NCBI GenBank assembly: GCA_964658655.1
Contig: CAZZZL010000014.1
Span: forward strand, 1 to 64,000
Reading direction: 5' to 3'
DNA: 64,000 nucleotides
From: G963692885 sp964658655
GTDB taxonomy: Bacteria > Acidobacteriota > Terriglobia > Terriglobales > Acidobacteriaceae
Position numbers and translations under genes: made by a program. Shown here piece after piece: positions 52,401-60,917 of this stretch. Position 1 is the first letter of the stretch, and the number at the start of each line of letters is the position of its first letter. The notes beneath the pieces are model-generated. The model was not told the DNA's origin. It did no database searches and saw only the letters and a program-made list of their open reading frames with translations.

Positions 52401-52539
52401 CGCTGATCGTGGGGAAATCCACTTGCGGGAGAGGCGAGACGGGCAGCACCGTATAGCCGACAGCGCCGGCGATGGCGATCGCAATCGTCAGCAGCGTAGT
52501 CGCTACCGGCCGGCGGATGAAGGGGGCGGAGAGATTCAT
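49435..52539 (-). CDS. RND transporter (MdtC-like), cluster 2
   Basis: 1034 residues. LTISTGFVVDDAIVVMENIS holds the proton-relay Asp pair; IKIPKGFFPQQDTGALVGG and IGIVLLIGIVKKNAIMMIDF are conserved. Close in layout to the 42042 pump of cluster 1. The start overlaps the upstream pump stop by 4 nt. Export of drugs, detergents or secondary metabolites is typical of the family; substrate not predictable. Confidence 0.94.
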   Translation of the reverse strand: MNLSAPFIRRPVATTLLTIAIAIAGAVGYTVLPVSPLPQVDFPTISVQAGLSGASANIMASSVATPLERQFGHIAGVTEMTSASSLGSTSVTLQFDLSRNIDGAARDVEAAINAARSYLPANLPGNPTYRKVNPADAPIMIIGLTSTKLDKGALYDAASTIMEQKLSQIQGVGQVGVGGSSLPSVRVDVDPTKLNSFGLALTDVQSMLSLQNSDLARGQITNGTSTSDIITNDQISKAEQYKPLVVGYYHGAAIHLEDVASVTDGVQNVRTAGYLNGIPSVTVIIFRQPGANIIQTNERIKAELPSIEASIPQGIKSTVVLDRTTTIRASVDDVERSLILSIVLVIIVVFIFLRNGRATFIPAVAVPVSLIGTFAVMYLLGYSLDNLSLMALTISTGFVVDDAIVVMENISRYLEQGMKPVEAALKGAKEIGFTVFSISMSLIAVFIPILLMGGIVGRLFREFAVTLSTAIAVSMVISLTTTPMMCAHLLKPEDHTKKHNFLYRASENSFNWLLSVYRHSLLWALDNSALMLIVLFLTVALNVVLVIKIPKGFFPQQDTGALVGGVQGPQDASFPAMDNSVRQLVNVITHDPAVANVNAYTGGGQTNGGFIYVALKPLNVRKVGAMEVINRLRPKLNRLPVASAFLQAAQDLRIGGRGGNALYQYTIQSDNIEDLSTWGPILLKQMKTLPGFQDVNSDQQNGGLDEQLEYDRATAARLGLTPSSIDSTLYGAFGQQEVSLIYTQLNQYYVVMEIAPQYLQTPAGFNAIYFHTSTHGEVPLAAFTKDHSGTTPLTVNHTGLFPSVTVSFNLAPGLSLSDATREIDQLKQRLGTPGTVRGFFAGTLQAYQQSLSTEPYLILTALLAVYIVLGILYESLVHPLTIISTLPSASVGAMLALMIFKIDLNVISIIGIVLLIGIVKKNAIMMIDFALQAERLDGKSTGDAIFEACILRFRPILMTTMAALFGALPLAFGTGTGSELRRPLGITIVGGLIVSQLLTLYTTPVVYLTLDKLRLRMAGKTHDDFHPEVGEVTP

Positions 52540-55500
52540 GCGCCCTGTGCCTCTGCGGGTGCGTCGGTCGGCGGCGGCGTATCCGGCATGTTGGGATTGC
52601 CATGCTTCGCGAAGCGCTGGGCAAACTTATCAAAGAAGATGTAGATGACGGGCGTTGTGTAGAGCGTGAGCACCTGGCTAAGCAGCAGGCCGCCGACCAT
52701 GGCGATACCGAGCGGGCGACGAATCTCTGAGCCGATGCCGGTACCGAAGGCGAGCGGCAGCCCGCCGAGGAGCGCGGCCATGGTGGTCATCATGATCGGA
52801 CGGAAACGCAGCAGGCAGGCCTGATAGATCGCGTCGGTGGAATTCATGCCGTGCTGGCGTTCGGCCTCGAGTGCGAAGTCGACCATCATGATGCCATTCT
52901 TTTTCACGATACCGATGAGCAGGATGATGCCGATGATGGCGACGACACTCAGGTCCTGTCCGAAGATGATGAGCGAAAGCAGTGCGCCGACACCGGCTGA
53001 CGGCAGCGTCGACAGAATGGTGATGGGATGGATGAAGCTCTCATAAAGCACGCCGAGCACGATGTAGACAGTGACCAGCGCGGCGAGGATGAGCAGTGCT
53101 TCATTCGAGAGTGAATTGCGGAAGGATGCTGCGGTGCCCTGGAAATCTGCCTGGACACTCAGCGGCATGTTGAGATTTTTCTGTACCTTGGTGATGGCAT
53201 CGATGGCATCGCCAAGCGCTGCATGCGGGCCAAGATTAAACGACACTGTTACAGATGGGAACTGGCCCTGGTGCGTGATGGAAAGCGGTTCGGTGATCTG
53301 TTCCAGCTGCGTGAAGGCGCTGAGCGGAACACGATTGCTGATGGCGGAGCTGGTGCCGGAGGTGGACGCTGCGGAAGATGTGCCCGAGCCCGGCTGCGTG
53401 GTCGCGAGAGCGTTTGTTGAGGGCGTAAGAGCGCCGCTGGCCGGCGTGTAGAGGGCTGGCGAAGTCGTTGCGTTGGAGCCGGCGGATGCTGATCCGGAGG
53501 CTGCGAAGGAGGTCGATGCTCCTGCGCCGGTCGCACCCGAGGATGCATTCGACTGGACGTAGAGACTCTGCAGCTTGCTCGGATCGTTCTGGAATTCCGG
53601 CATGGTTTCAAGGATGACGTGGTACTGATTCAGCTGCGTGTAGAGTGTGTTGATCTGGCGCTGACCGTACGCGTCATAGAGCGTGTTATCGATGGTCGAA
53701 GGCGTGATGCCCATGCGCGAAGCTGAGACGCGATCGATGTTCATCATGATCGCGTTGCCGCCGTTCTGCTGGTCGGTGGCGACATCTTCCAGCTGCGGCA
53801 GCTGCTTCAACTTGTCGACGAACTTCGCTGTCCACTCGTTCAGTTCGTTGATGTCCGGATCTTCAAGCGTGTACTGATATTGTGTGCGGCTGACGCGGTC
53901 GTCGACGGTAATGTTCTGCACCGGCTGCATGAAGAGCTGGATGCCCTGCACGTCGGCAAGCTTGCGCTGCAGGCGGCGAATGACATCGGACGCGCTAAGG
54001 TCGCGCTGGTCGAGCGGCTTCAGGTTGATGGAGAAGCGGCCGCTGTTCAGCGTGGTGTTGGTACCGTCGGCGCCGATGAATGACGACAGACTCTGCACGG
54101 CGGGGTCATCGAGAATTACCTGTGCAAGCTGCTGCTGTTTGTCTTCCATCGCCTGGAAAGAGACATTCGGGGGCGCCTGCGAAATGCCCTGGATGACCCC
54201 CGTATCCTGTACCGGGAAGAAGCCTTTGGGAATGATGATGTAGAGCACGATGGTCAGCACCAGCGTGGCCAGGGCGACAATCAGGGTAAGCCCCTGGAAC
54301 TCCAGCACAAACTTGAGCGTGCGGCCATAGAAGGCAATCATGTTCTCAAAGACGCGTTCGGATGCCTGGTAGAAGCGGCCCTGCTGCGCCTTGGGATCAT
54401 GCTTGAGGATGCGCGAACACATCATCGGCGTCAGGGTGAGCGAGACGACTGCCGAGAGAATGATCGTAACTGCAAGTGTTACCGCAAACTCGCGGAAGAG
54501 CCGGCCAACAACATCGCCCATGAACAGCAGCGGAATGAGCACGGCGATGAGCGAGACGGTCAACGAAACGATGGTGAAGCCGATCTGCTCCGCGCCCTTT
54601 AGCGACGCGACCATGGGCGCGTCTCCCTCTTCGAGATAGCGGGAGATGTTTTCAATCATGACGATGGCGTCATCGACGACGAAGCCGGTAGAGATAGTGA
54701 GCGCCATGAGAGACAGGTTGTCGAGACTGTAGCCCAGCGCGTACATGACACCAAATGTGCCGACCAGCGAGAGCGGCACGGCAATGCTGGGGATAATCGT
54801 CGCGTAGAGGTTGCGCAGGAAAACGAAGATGACCATGACGACGAGCGCGATGGTCAGCATCAATTCAAACTCGACGTCCGAGACGGATGCCTGGATGTCG
54901 GTCGTGAGATCGGTAAGCGTCGTGACCTGGATGCCGGCGGGAAGGTTCGCCTCCAGTTGTGGCAGGAGCGCCTTGATGGATTTGACGACGCTGATGGTGT
55001 TGGCGCCGGGCTGCCTCTGCACGTTCAGAATAACGGCCGGCGTCTTATCCATCCATGCAGCGAGTCGCGTGTTCTCGACACCATCCACCACTTTCGCAAC
55101 GTCTTTCAGCAGTACGGGTGCGCCATTGCTGTAGGCGATGACGATGCCCTGGTAATCCTTACTGACGGTGAGTTGATCGTTCGCGTCGATCTGGTAATCC
55201 TGGCGCGGCCCGTCGAAGTTGCCCTTCGCGGTGTTGACACTGGTTTGCGTCAGCGCTGTTCTGACGGCTTCGAGGTTGATGCCGTAGGAGGCGAGTGCCG
55301 CAGGGTTTACTTGGATACGCACGGCCGGCTTTTGACCGCCGCTGATCGAGACGAGTCCTACACCGCTCAACTGCGAGAGCTTGGGCGCGAGGCGAGTGTC
55401 GACGAGGTCTTCGACCTGCGAAAGCGGCACGTTCTGAGACGTGATGGCCATCGTGAGGACGGGCGCATCTGCCGGGTTGGTCTTGCTGTAGACCGGCGGC

Positions 55501-55874
55501 GAGGGCAGCAACGAGGGTAGGAAGCTTTGCGCAGCGTTGATGCCCGACTGCACCTCTTCTTCGGCAACGTCAATGTTAAGGCTCAGGTTGAACTGGAGCA
55601 CAATGACCGACGCGCCACCCGAACTGGTGGAGGTCATCTGGCTGAGTCCCTGGAGCTCGCCGAACTGGCGCTCGAGCGGAGCGGTAACAGTCGTTGCGAC
55701 GACGTCCGGGCTGGCACCGGGATAAAAGGTGAGCACCTGGATGGTCGGGTAGTCGACTTCCGGCAGGGCCGATACCGGCAGCTGCAGAAAGGCCACGATC
55801 CCGACCAGCAGGATCGCCGCCATCAGCAGCGAGGTAGCGACCGGCCGCAGGATGAATGGGCGGGACGGACTCAC
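52536..55874 (-). CDS. RND transporter (MdtB-like), cluster 2, with low-complexity insert
   Basis: 1112 residues. LTISTGFVVDDAIVMIENIS, IIPKGFFPVQDTGVIQGIS and LLIGIVKKNGIMMVDFALE identify it. A roughly 75-residue Ser/Ala/Thr-rich insert lies at about residues 771-846 (nt 53335-53560), again just before VPLSAF, the same place as in the 38593 pump. Both ends overlap their neighbours by 4 nt. Probably forms a heteromeric pump with the 49435 product, as MdtB with MdtC. Confidence 0.94.
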   Translation of the reverse strand: MSPSRPFILRPVATSLLMAAILLVGIVAFLQLPVSALPEVDYPTIQVLTFYPGASPDVVATTVTAPLERQFGELQGLSQMTSTSSGGASVIVLQFNLSLNIDVAEEEVQSGINAAQSFLPSLLPSPPVYSKTNPADAPVLTMAITSQNVPLSQVEDLVDTRLAPKLSQLSGVGLVSISGGQKPAVRIQVNPAALASYGINLEAVRTALTQTSVNTAKGNFDGPRQDYQIDANDQLTVSKDYQGIVIAYSNGAPVLLKDVAKVVDGVENTRLAAWMDKTPAVILNVQRQPGANTISVVKSIKALLPQLEANLPAGIQVTTLTDLTTDIQASVSDVEFELMLTIALVVMVIFVFLRNLYATIIPSIAVPLSLVGTFGVMYALGYSLDNLSLMALTISTGFVVDDAIVMIENISRYLEEGDAPMVASLKGAEQIGFTIVSLTVSLIAVLIPLLFMGDVVGRLFREFAVTLAVTIILSAVVSLTLTPMMCSRILKHDPKAQQGRFYQASERVFENMIAFYGRTLKFVLEFQGLTLIVALATLVLTIVLYIIIPKGFFPVQDTGVIQGISQAPPNVSFQAMEDKQQQLAQVILDDPAVQSLSSFIGADGTNTTLNSGRFSINLKPLDQRDLSASDVIRRLQRKLADVQGIQLFMQPVQNITVDDRVSRTQYQYTLEDPDINELNEWTAKFVDKLKQLPQLEDVATDQQNGGNAIMMNIDRVSASRMGITPSTIDNTLYDAYGQRQINTLYTQLNQYHVILETMPEFQNDPSKLQSLYVQSNASSGATGAGASTSFAASGSASAGSNATTSPALYTPASGALTPSTNALATTQPGSGTSSAASTSGTSSAISNRVPLSAFTQLEQITEPLSITHQGQFPSVTVSFNLGPHAALGDAIDAITKVQKNLNMPLSVQADFQGTAASFRNSLSNEALLILAALVTVYIVLGVLYESFIHPITILSTLPSAGVGALLSLIIFGQDLSVVAIIGIILLIGIVKKNGIMMVDFALEAERQHGMNSTDAIYQACLLRFRPIMMTTMAALLGGLPLAFGTGIGSEIRRPLGIAMVGGLLLSQVLTLYTTPVIYIFFDKFAQRFAKHGNPNMPDTPPPTDAPAEAQGA

Positions 55875-57130
55875 GGGGCTGTGCTTTCCGTCGTTGTGCC
55901 GGGTAGAGGCTTCTTCGAAATATTGACTTGCGAGCCGTCTTGCAATTTCTCAAAACTGCTGTTTGCCAGCACGTCACCGGGATTGATGCCGGTAACCGAA
56001 GTCGTCAGGCCATCGGCTACGCCGGTCTTCACATTGGTCATCTTCGCCTTGCCGTTCTGAACGACGAAGACATAGGCCTGGTTGCCGTTGTGCTGCACTG
56101 CGGAAAGAGGGATTAATGTGGCATTGCGCTGGGTGCGGACCAGCAGCTTGGTGTTCACAAACTGATTCGGGAAGAGCGAGTTGTTGGCGTTGGGGAAAGT
56201 GGCGCGCATCTTCACGGTGCCGGTTGCGGTGTCGATCTGGTTGTCGACCGTCGACAGGGTGCCGGTCGCGAGGCGCGTCTGGTCGGAGCGGTCGTAGGCT
56301 TCCACTGAAAGCCTGGCGCCGTGGCGCAGCTCGGCCTGCACTTCGCCGATGTTGTCTTCCGGAATGGTGAAGATGATGGTGATGGGCTGCAGTTGCGTGA
56401 TGACGGCGAGCACAGTGGTACTGCCGGCGGTCACGACGTTGCCTGGATCGACCAGGCGCAGGCCAACGCGGCCGGAGATCGGCGCAAAGATATTGCAGAA
56501 GCCGACCTGCACCTTGTCGTAAGCGACCGTGCCTTCGTCATTTTTGACCGTGCCCTGATCCTGCAGTACGACCTTTTCCTGGTCTTCCAGCGTCTGGCGA
56601 GGAATGGCGTTTCTTGCCCATGCGTCCTGATAGCGCTTCAGGTCCATCCGGGCCTGGGCAAGCAGATTCTGGTCGCGTTCGAGTGCGCCCTCGGCGGTCA
56701 TCAGGTTGGCCTGGTACTGGCGCGGGTCAATCTGGATGAGCGACTGACCTTTGCGGACGACCTGGCCTTCTTTGTAGTTGACCCGTGTAATCAAACCGGT
56801 GACCTGGGCCGTTAATGAGTCTGTAAAGACAGGTGTCACTGTACCGATGGCGCTCAAATAAACGCCGATATCTCCCCGCTGGGCAGTCACGACGGTTGCC
56901 GTCACAGGGCCACCCATGCCACGGCGGCCGCCACTGGCGCCCTCAGCAGGAGCTGCGTTCTGCTTGTGGAGGACGAACCAGAAGAGCAGGCCGAACGCCG
57001 CCAGCAGCACCAGCCAGACGATGGCGCGGGTCAGGGGCGAGCGATGCGGCTTTTCATGCGGAGGAGGAAGCTGGTGATCAGGACCAATGCGCTGCGCCGG
57101 AGGCTGTTGTTGCACGATATCTTCTTGCAT
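55871..57130 (-). CDS. RND efflux periplasmic adaptor (MdtA-like), cluster 2
   Basis: 419 residues; anchor helix AIVWLVLLAAFGLLFWFVLH (about residues 36-55), a Gly/Arg patch, then the lipoyl segments (VTPVFTDSLTAQVTGLITRV; IFAPISGRVGLRLVDPGN), an alpha-hairpin (LAQARMDLKRYQDAWARNAI) and barrel. First gene of the four-gene pump operon, with the promoter in 57131-57484. No obvious Shine-Dalgarno precedes the ATG. Confidence 0.93.
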   Translation of the reverse strand: MQEDIVQQQPPAQRIGPDHQLPPPHEKPHRSPLTRAIVWLVLLAAFGLLFWFVLHKQNAAPAEGASGGRRGMGGPVTATVVTAQRGDIGVYLSAIGTVTPVFTDSLTAQVTGLITRVNYKEGQVVRKGQSLIQIDPRQYQANLMTAEGALERDQNLLAQARMDLKRYQDAWARNAIPRQTLEDQEKVVLQDQGTVKNDEGTVAYDKVQVGFCNIFAPISGRVGLRLVDPGNVVTAGSTTVLAVITQLQPITIIFTIPEDNIGEVQAELRHGARLSVEAYDRSDQTRLATGTLSTVDNQIDTATGTVKMRATFPNANNSLFPNQFVNTKLLVRTQRNATLIPLSAVQHNGNQAYVFVVQNGKAKMTNVKTGVADGLTTSVTGINPGDVLANSSFEKLQDGSQVNISKKPLPGTTTESTAP

Positions 57131-57435
57131 CAGTTGCGTAGCTGTTCAGCGGGCATTGCCGGGATTCCGCGCCGGCAAGACGGCTGAGGCTGCTCCTCCA
57201 GGTCGAGGGTTTGAATTCGGTTTTGCCGCTTAACCCATCCTAATCGGCTTGAGACGGGCCTGCAGGTGTCGGCGTTCAGCTATCTGGCGCAGGGTGGCCA
57301 CACCCGTAGTCGCAGATACCCATAAATGTAAAGATGACCGACCTCGTGCCGGGTCTTCGAGTCGTAAAGTGTTGACGGCGGCGATGGGGTTTTGGTTGCA
57401 AGGCCGGAATCGTTCCCATGCTGTTTCTGTTAGAA

Positions 57436-57451
57436 ATGTAAGCACTTGCAA
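57436..57451. promoter_or_regulatory. Candidate LacI/GalR-family operator
   Basis: ATGTAAGCACTTGCAA, one base from the CRE-type consensus (WTGNAANCGNWNNCAW), flanked by 8-bp arms TGTTAGAA (57428-57435) and TTCTAACA (57459-57466). It sits 34 nt before the DUF4965 gene start in the 354-nt divergent region 57131-57484, which otherwise holds no gene. No LacI-type regulator is encoded in this window. Confidence 0.35.
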
Positions 57452-57484
57452 CATCCGCTTCTAACAAACACTGGAGTTTCATCG

Positions 57485-59626
57485 ATGGCCCTGTCCGTTC
57501 CGCGTTCGCGCGTTCTCAGTCGCGTCACCCTCGTGTCCAGATGGCTATTGGGATCGCTTTTCCTGGCTGCTGCGTGGACGACTGCCCCGGCCCAGCAGGC
57601 CAGCCCGAGCGAGCTGCGCGCGCCGGCGACACCGCTGGTCACGCATGACCCCTATTTCAGCATCTGGTCCACAGCCGACCGGCTGACCGACAAAGACACG
57701 CGCCACTGGACGGGCAAGCCGCAGTCGTTGAACGGGCTGATCCGCATTGATGGAAAGACCTACCGCTTCCTGGGAGATGACGACAGCGACCTGCCGGCGC
57801 TGAAGGAAAGCAGCCGGAGCATGACGCCGACGCGGACGATCGTGACCTATACCGATGCCGGGGTGCAGTTGAGACTGACTTTCCTCGACCCCGACCTGCC
57901 GCAGGACCTGGTACTGATCTCGCGGCCGGTGACCTATGTGGACTGGTCGGTGAAATCGTCCGACGGCCAGCCGCACCAGGTGACCCTTTATATGGACGCG
58001 TCCGGCCTGCTGGCGGCCAATGACCGTTCGCAGGCGGTGGTAGCCTCGCGCGGTTCGATCAAAGGGCTTGACCTGCTCCGGATCGGCACGCAGGAACAGC
58101 CGATCCTGAAAAGGTACGGCGACGATGTGCGCATCGACTGGGGCTATTTCTACTTTGCGGTGCCAAAGGGGCAGGGCGCGGCGCGCATGGCGGCGGGCAA
58201 CGAGACCTATCGGGATGCCTTTGTGAAAGATGGCGATATTCCGGACGAGGACGATCTCGGCGCGGCGCGGCCAGCGCAGAACCGCTACCCGGCGGCGCCG
58301 CTGTTGAGTGTTGTGCTGCCGCTGGGTTCAGTTGGCGCGACCCCTGTCAATCGCCACATCCTGCTCGCGTATGACGATATTTATTCGGTCGAATACATGC
58401 ACCAGCAGCTGTTGCCGTACTGGCGGACGAAGTATGCGTCGTTTGCGGAGATGCTGTCGTCGGCAGAGCAGGACTATCCCGAAGTGCAGGCGAAATCAAC
58501 GAAGCTGGACGACAAGCTGACGGCGGACCTGACAAAGGTTGGCGGCCGTGAATATGCCGACATTGCCATCCTTGCGTATCGCCAGGCCTTTGCTGCGCAC
58601 AAGCTGGTGGAGGCTGCAGACGGAGAGCCGTTCTTCATGCCGAAGGAGAATTTCAGCAACGGCTCCATCTCGACCGTTGACGTGATTTACCCGTCGGCGC
58701 CGATGTTCCTGCTGCTGAACCCCAAGCTGGCGGAAGCGCAGCTGCTGCCGGTGATGCTGTACGCCGAAACGCCGCACTGGAAATTCCCGTTTGCGCCGCA
58801 TGATCTCGGCGTCTATCCGCTGGCCAATGGACAGCAGTACGGTGGTGGCGAAGAGAGCGAAGTCGACCAGATGCCGGTGGAAGAATCGGGCGACGTGATC
58901 CTGCTGATGGCGGCGATTGCGCATGCGGAAGGCAATGCCGATTTCGCGAAGCGCTTCTGGCCGGTGCTAACCAAGTGGGCCGATTATCTTTCGTCGAAAG
59001 GGCTGGACCCGGAGAACCAGCTGAGCACAGACGACTTTGCCGGCCACCTGGCGCATAACGCAAATCTGTCCATCAAGGCGATCGAGGCGATTGGCGCATA
59101 CGGACAGCTGGCGAAGCAGCTTGGCCATGCTGAAGAGGCGAAGAAATATCGCGCGATGGCCGAGCAGATGGCGAAGAAGTGGCTGCCGATGGCTGCCGAT
59201 GGCGACCACTACAAGCTGGCTTTTGACAAACCGGGAAGCTGGAGCCAGAAGTACAACCTGGTGTGGGACACGATCCTTGACCTGAACCTTTTCCCTGCGT
59301 CGGTGCGGAAGGAAGAGATTGCGTTTTACAAGACCAAGCTGAATCCGTACGGACTGCCCCTGGATAATCGCGAAACCTATACCAAGCTTGACTGGACGAT
59401 CTGGACGGCCGGACTTACGGACAATCGGCAGGATTTCCAGATGCTGGTGCACCCGGTCTGGAAGTTTCTGAATGAAACGCCGGACCGCGTGCCGATGAGC
59501 GACTGGTACGACACGGTGAGCGCCAAGATGGTTGGTTTCCAGGCAAGATCGCCCGTGGGGGGCGTGTATATCCCGATGCTCGCGGACCAGGCGGTGTGGA
59601 AGCGGTGGGTAGAAGCCAGCAGGTAG
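57485..59626 (+). CDS. Secreted DUF4965/DUF5127/DUF1793 protein (glutaminase A-like)
   Basis: 713 residues; the ATG at 57485 has TGGAG upstream. The signal peptide (WLLGSLFLAAAWTTAPAQQA) is followed by the GtaA-type arrangement: a DUF5127-like domain (PLVTHDPYFSIWSTADRLTD, LNGLIRIDGKTYRFLG), a DUF4965 region and a DUF1793 alpha/alpha barrel with VYPLANGQQYGGGEESEVDQ and LDWTIWTAGLTDN. Fungal relatives are called glutaminase A; bacterial ones are probably glycosidase-like, so the activity is uncertain. It is divergent from the pump operon. Confidence 0.87.
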   Translation: MALSVPRSRVLSRVTLVSRWLLGSLFLAAAWTTAPAQQASPSELRAPATPLVTHDPYFSIWSTADRLTDKDTRHWTGKPQSLNGLIRIDGKTYRFLGDDDSDLPALKESSRSMTPTRTIVTYTDAGVQLRLTFLDPDLPQDLVLISRPVTYVDWSVKSSDGQPHQVTLYMDASGLLAANDRSQAVVASRGSIKGLDLLRIGTQEQPILKRYGDDVRIDWGYFYFAVPKGQGAARMAAGNETYRDAFVKDGDIPDEDDLGAARPAQNRYPAAPLLSVVLPLGSVGATPVNRHILLAYDDIYSVEYMHQQLLPYWRTKYASFAEMLSSAEQDYPEVQAKSTKLDDKLTADLTKVGGREYADIAILAYRQAFAAHKLVEAADGEPFFMPKENFSNGSISTVDVIYPSAPMFLLLNPKLAEAQLLPVMLYAETPHWKFPFAPHDLGVYPLANGQQYGGGEESEVDQMPVEESGDVILLMAAIAHAEGNADFAKRFWPVLTKWADYLSSKGLDPENQLSTDDFAGHLAHNANLSIKAIEAIGAYGQLAKQLGHAEEAKKYRAMAEQMAKKWLPMAADGDHYKLAFDKPGSWSQKYNLVWDTILDLNLFPASVRKEEIAFYKTKLNPYGLPLDNRETYTKLDWTIWTAGLTDNRQDFQMLVHPVWKFLNETPDRVPMSDWYDTVSAKMVGFQARSPVGGVYIPMLADQAVWKRWVEASR

Positions 59627-59650
59627 GTGTGTGGCGCGCGGAGGAGAGGC

Positions 59651-59735
59651 GGATCTGTTCGACTCCGCTGCGCCCAGGATGACAAATCTTCAGGTGAAGC
59701 TGATTTGTCGTCCTGAGCGAAGCCGAAGGATCTGC
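59651..59735. repeat. GGATGACAAA repeat with inverted partner
   Basis: GGATCTGTTCGACTCCGCTG then CGCCCAGGATGACAAATC (59651-59688), followed by the opposite-facing GATTTGTCGTCCTGAGCGAA then GCCGAAGGATCTGC (59702-59735). The pair forms an imperfect inverted repeat able to fold into a hairpin. It lies between the converging DUF4965 and YncE-like genes and may act as a terminator. Confidence 0.7.
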
Positions 59736-59769
59736 GTCTTGCCGTCAAGCCACCAGCAATCGCGAGACG

Positions 59770-60807
59770 CTACTTAGGTGAGACCACGACCACCGCAAAG
59801 CTGCCCGGCACGGCTTTTGGCCAGCCGCGAGGATTGTCCGGAGTGGGCGCAGGCCGCGGACCCATAACCGCGGACGCGAGATAAATCTTTCCTGTCTGCG
59901 CATCAAGGGCCATGGTGCGGGCGCTCTTCTGGGTCTGGACGGTCTGGACGACCGTATATTTGTCGGGCGAATCCTCGTGGACGACAGTCAGTGTGCCGTC
60001 CTCGCCATTCGACGAAAACACCAGCTTCTTCGCTTTGTCGAACCCGGCCGCATCGGGGCCGTCGCCGATGGCAACAGTCGTTACGTTTTTGCCTGTATCG
60101 GCGTCGAGCACGTTCATCTTCTTTTCATCGCAGACGGAGAAAAGCCGGCGTGAGGATGTGTCCATCGCCAGTCCTGACGGTGACGCGCAGTTGAGCGGCC
60201 AGGTTGCCGTCGCGGTCTTCGTCTTCGCGTCCAGCCGAACGATCTGATTTTTGTCTTCGATGTTGACAAAGACAGTTCCCTTACCATCGGCGGCGGGAAA
60301 CTCGGGCTTGCCGGGAAGGTCGATAGTCGCGACAACCTTGTTGGTGGTCGTATCGATGACAGTGGCATTTTTGCTGCGGCCGTTGAAAGCCCAGACGGTC
60401 TTTGTGACCGGCTCGTAAGCGATACCGTCCGGGTTGGTGCCGGCAGGGATGGAAGCGACCTTCGCGAACGAATGACGGTCGAAGACGACCACGGCATTTG
60501 CGCCGCCATCACTGATGTAACCGTACTTGTCGATGGCATCGAGCGCAACGCCATGCGTGCCCTTCAGGTCATCGATGGTGTGGATGGTCTTGCCGGTTTC
60601 CGTATCGATGACTGTGACCTGCGCGCCCTGGGTGACATAGAGGGTGTGGGCGGGCGCGTCGACCAGCGCATAGTCCCAGCGGGGATTGCCCTCGAGCTTC
60701 CAGTGATCGGTGACATGGTAGCTCTGCGCGCCGGCGGGCATGGCCAGGCACAGGCTGCCCACGGCAGCAGCAAAAAAGGCGAAGGGTGCGAGCTTATGTG
60801 CAGACAT
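59770..60807 (-). CDS. Secreted YncE-like beta-propeller protein
   Basis: 345 residues from MSAHKLAPFAFFAAAVGSLC, GGAG seven bases upstream. The signal peptide ends near AGAQS. The mature part consists of about seven propeller blades with repeating patterns such as VTVIDTETGKTIHTIDDLKG, TVIDTTTNKVVATIDLPGK and NVLDADTGKNVTTVAIGDG. YncE-type propellers are periplasmic and of unclear function. The frame opens at 60990 inside the symporter gene, but that extension is spurious. Confidence 0.87.
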   Translation of the reverse strand: MSAHKLAPFAFFAAAVGSLCLAMPAGAQSYHVTDHWKLEGNPRWDYALVDAPAHTLYVTQGAQVTVIDTETGKTIHTIDDLKGTHGVALDAIDKYGYISDGGANAVVVFDRHSFAKVASIPAGTNPDGIAYEPVTKTVWAFNGRSKNATVIDTTTNKVVATIDLPGKPEFPAADGKGTVFVNIEDKNQIVRLDAKTKTATATWPLNCASPSGLAMDTSSRRLFSVCDEKKMNVLDADTGKNVTTVAIGDGPDAAGFDKAKKLVFSSNGEDGTLTVVHEDSPDKYTVVQTVQTQKSARTMALDAQTGKIYLASAVMGPRPAPTPDNPRGWPKAVPGSFAVVVVSPK

Positions 60808-60917
60808 GGAATCTCCAGGCGGAAAATGCCGCGTTTCAATACAGGGATGACCATCGCAGGTCTGCCTTAAGCCAAGATGAACGCCCGGCACAGGGCTTGA
60901 ACATTGGACCGGCTTGT

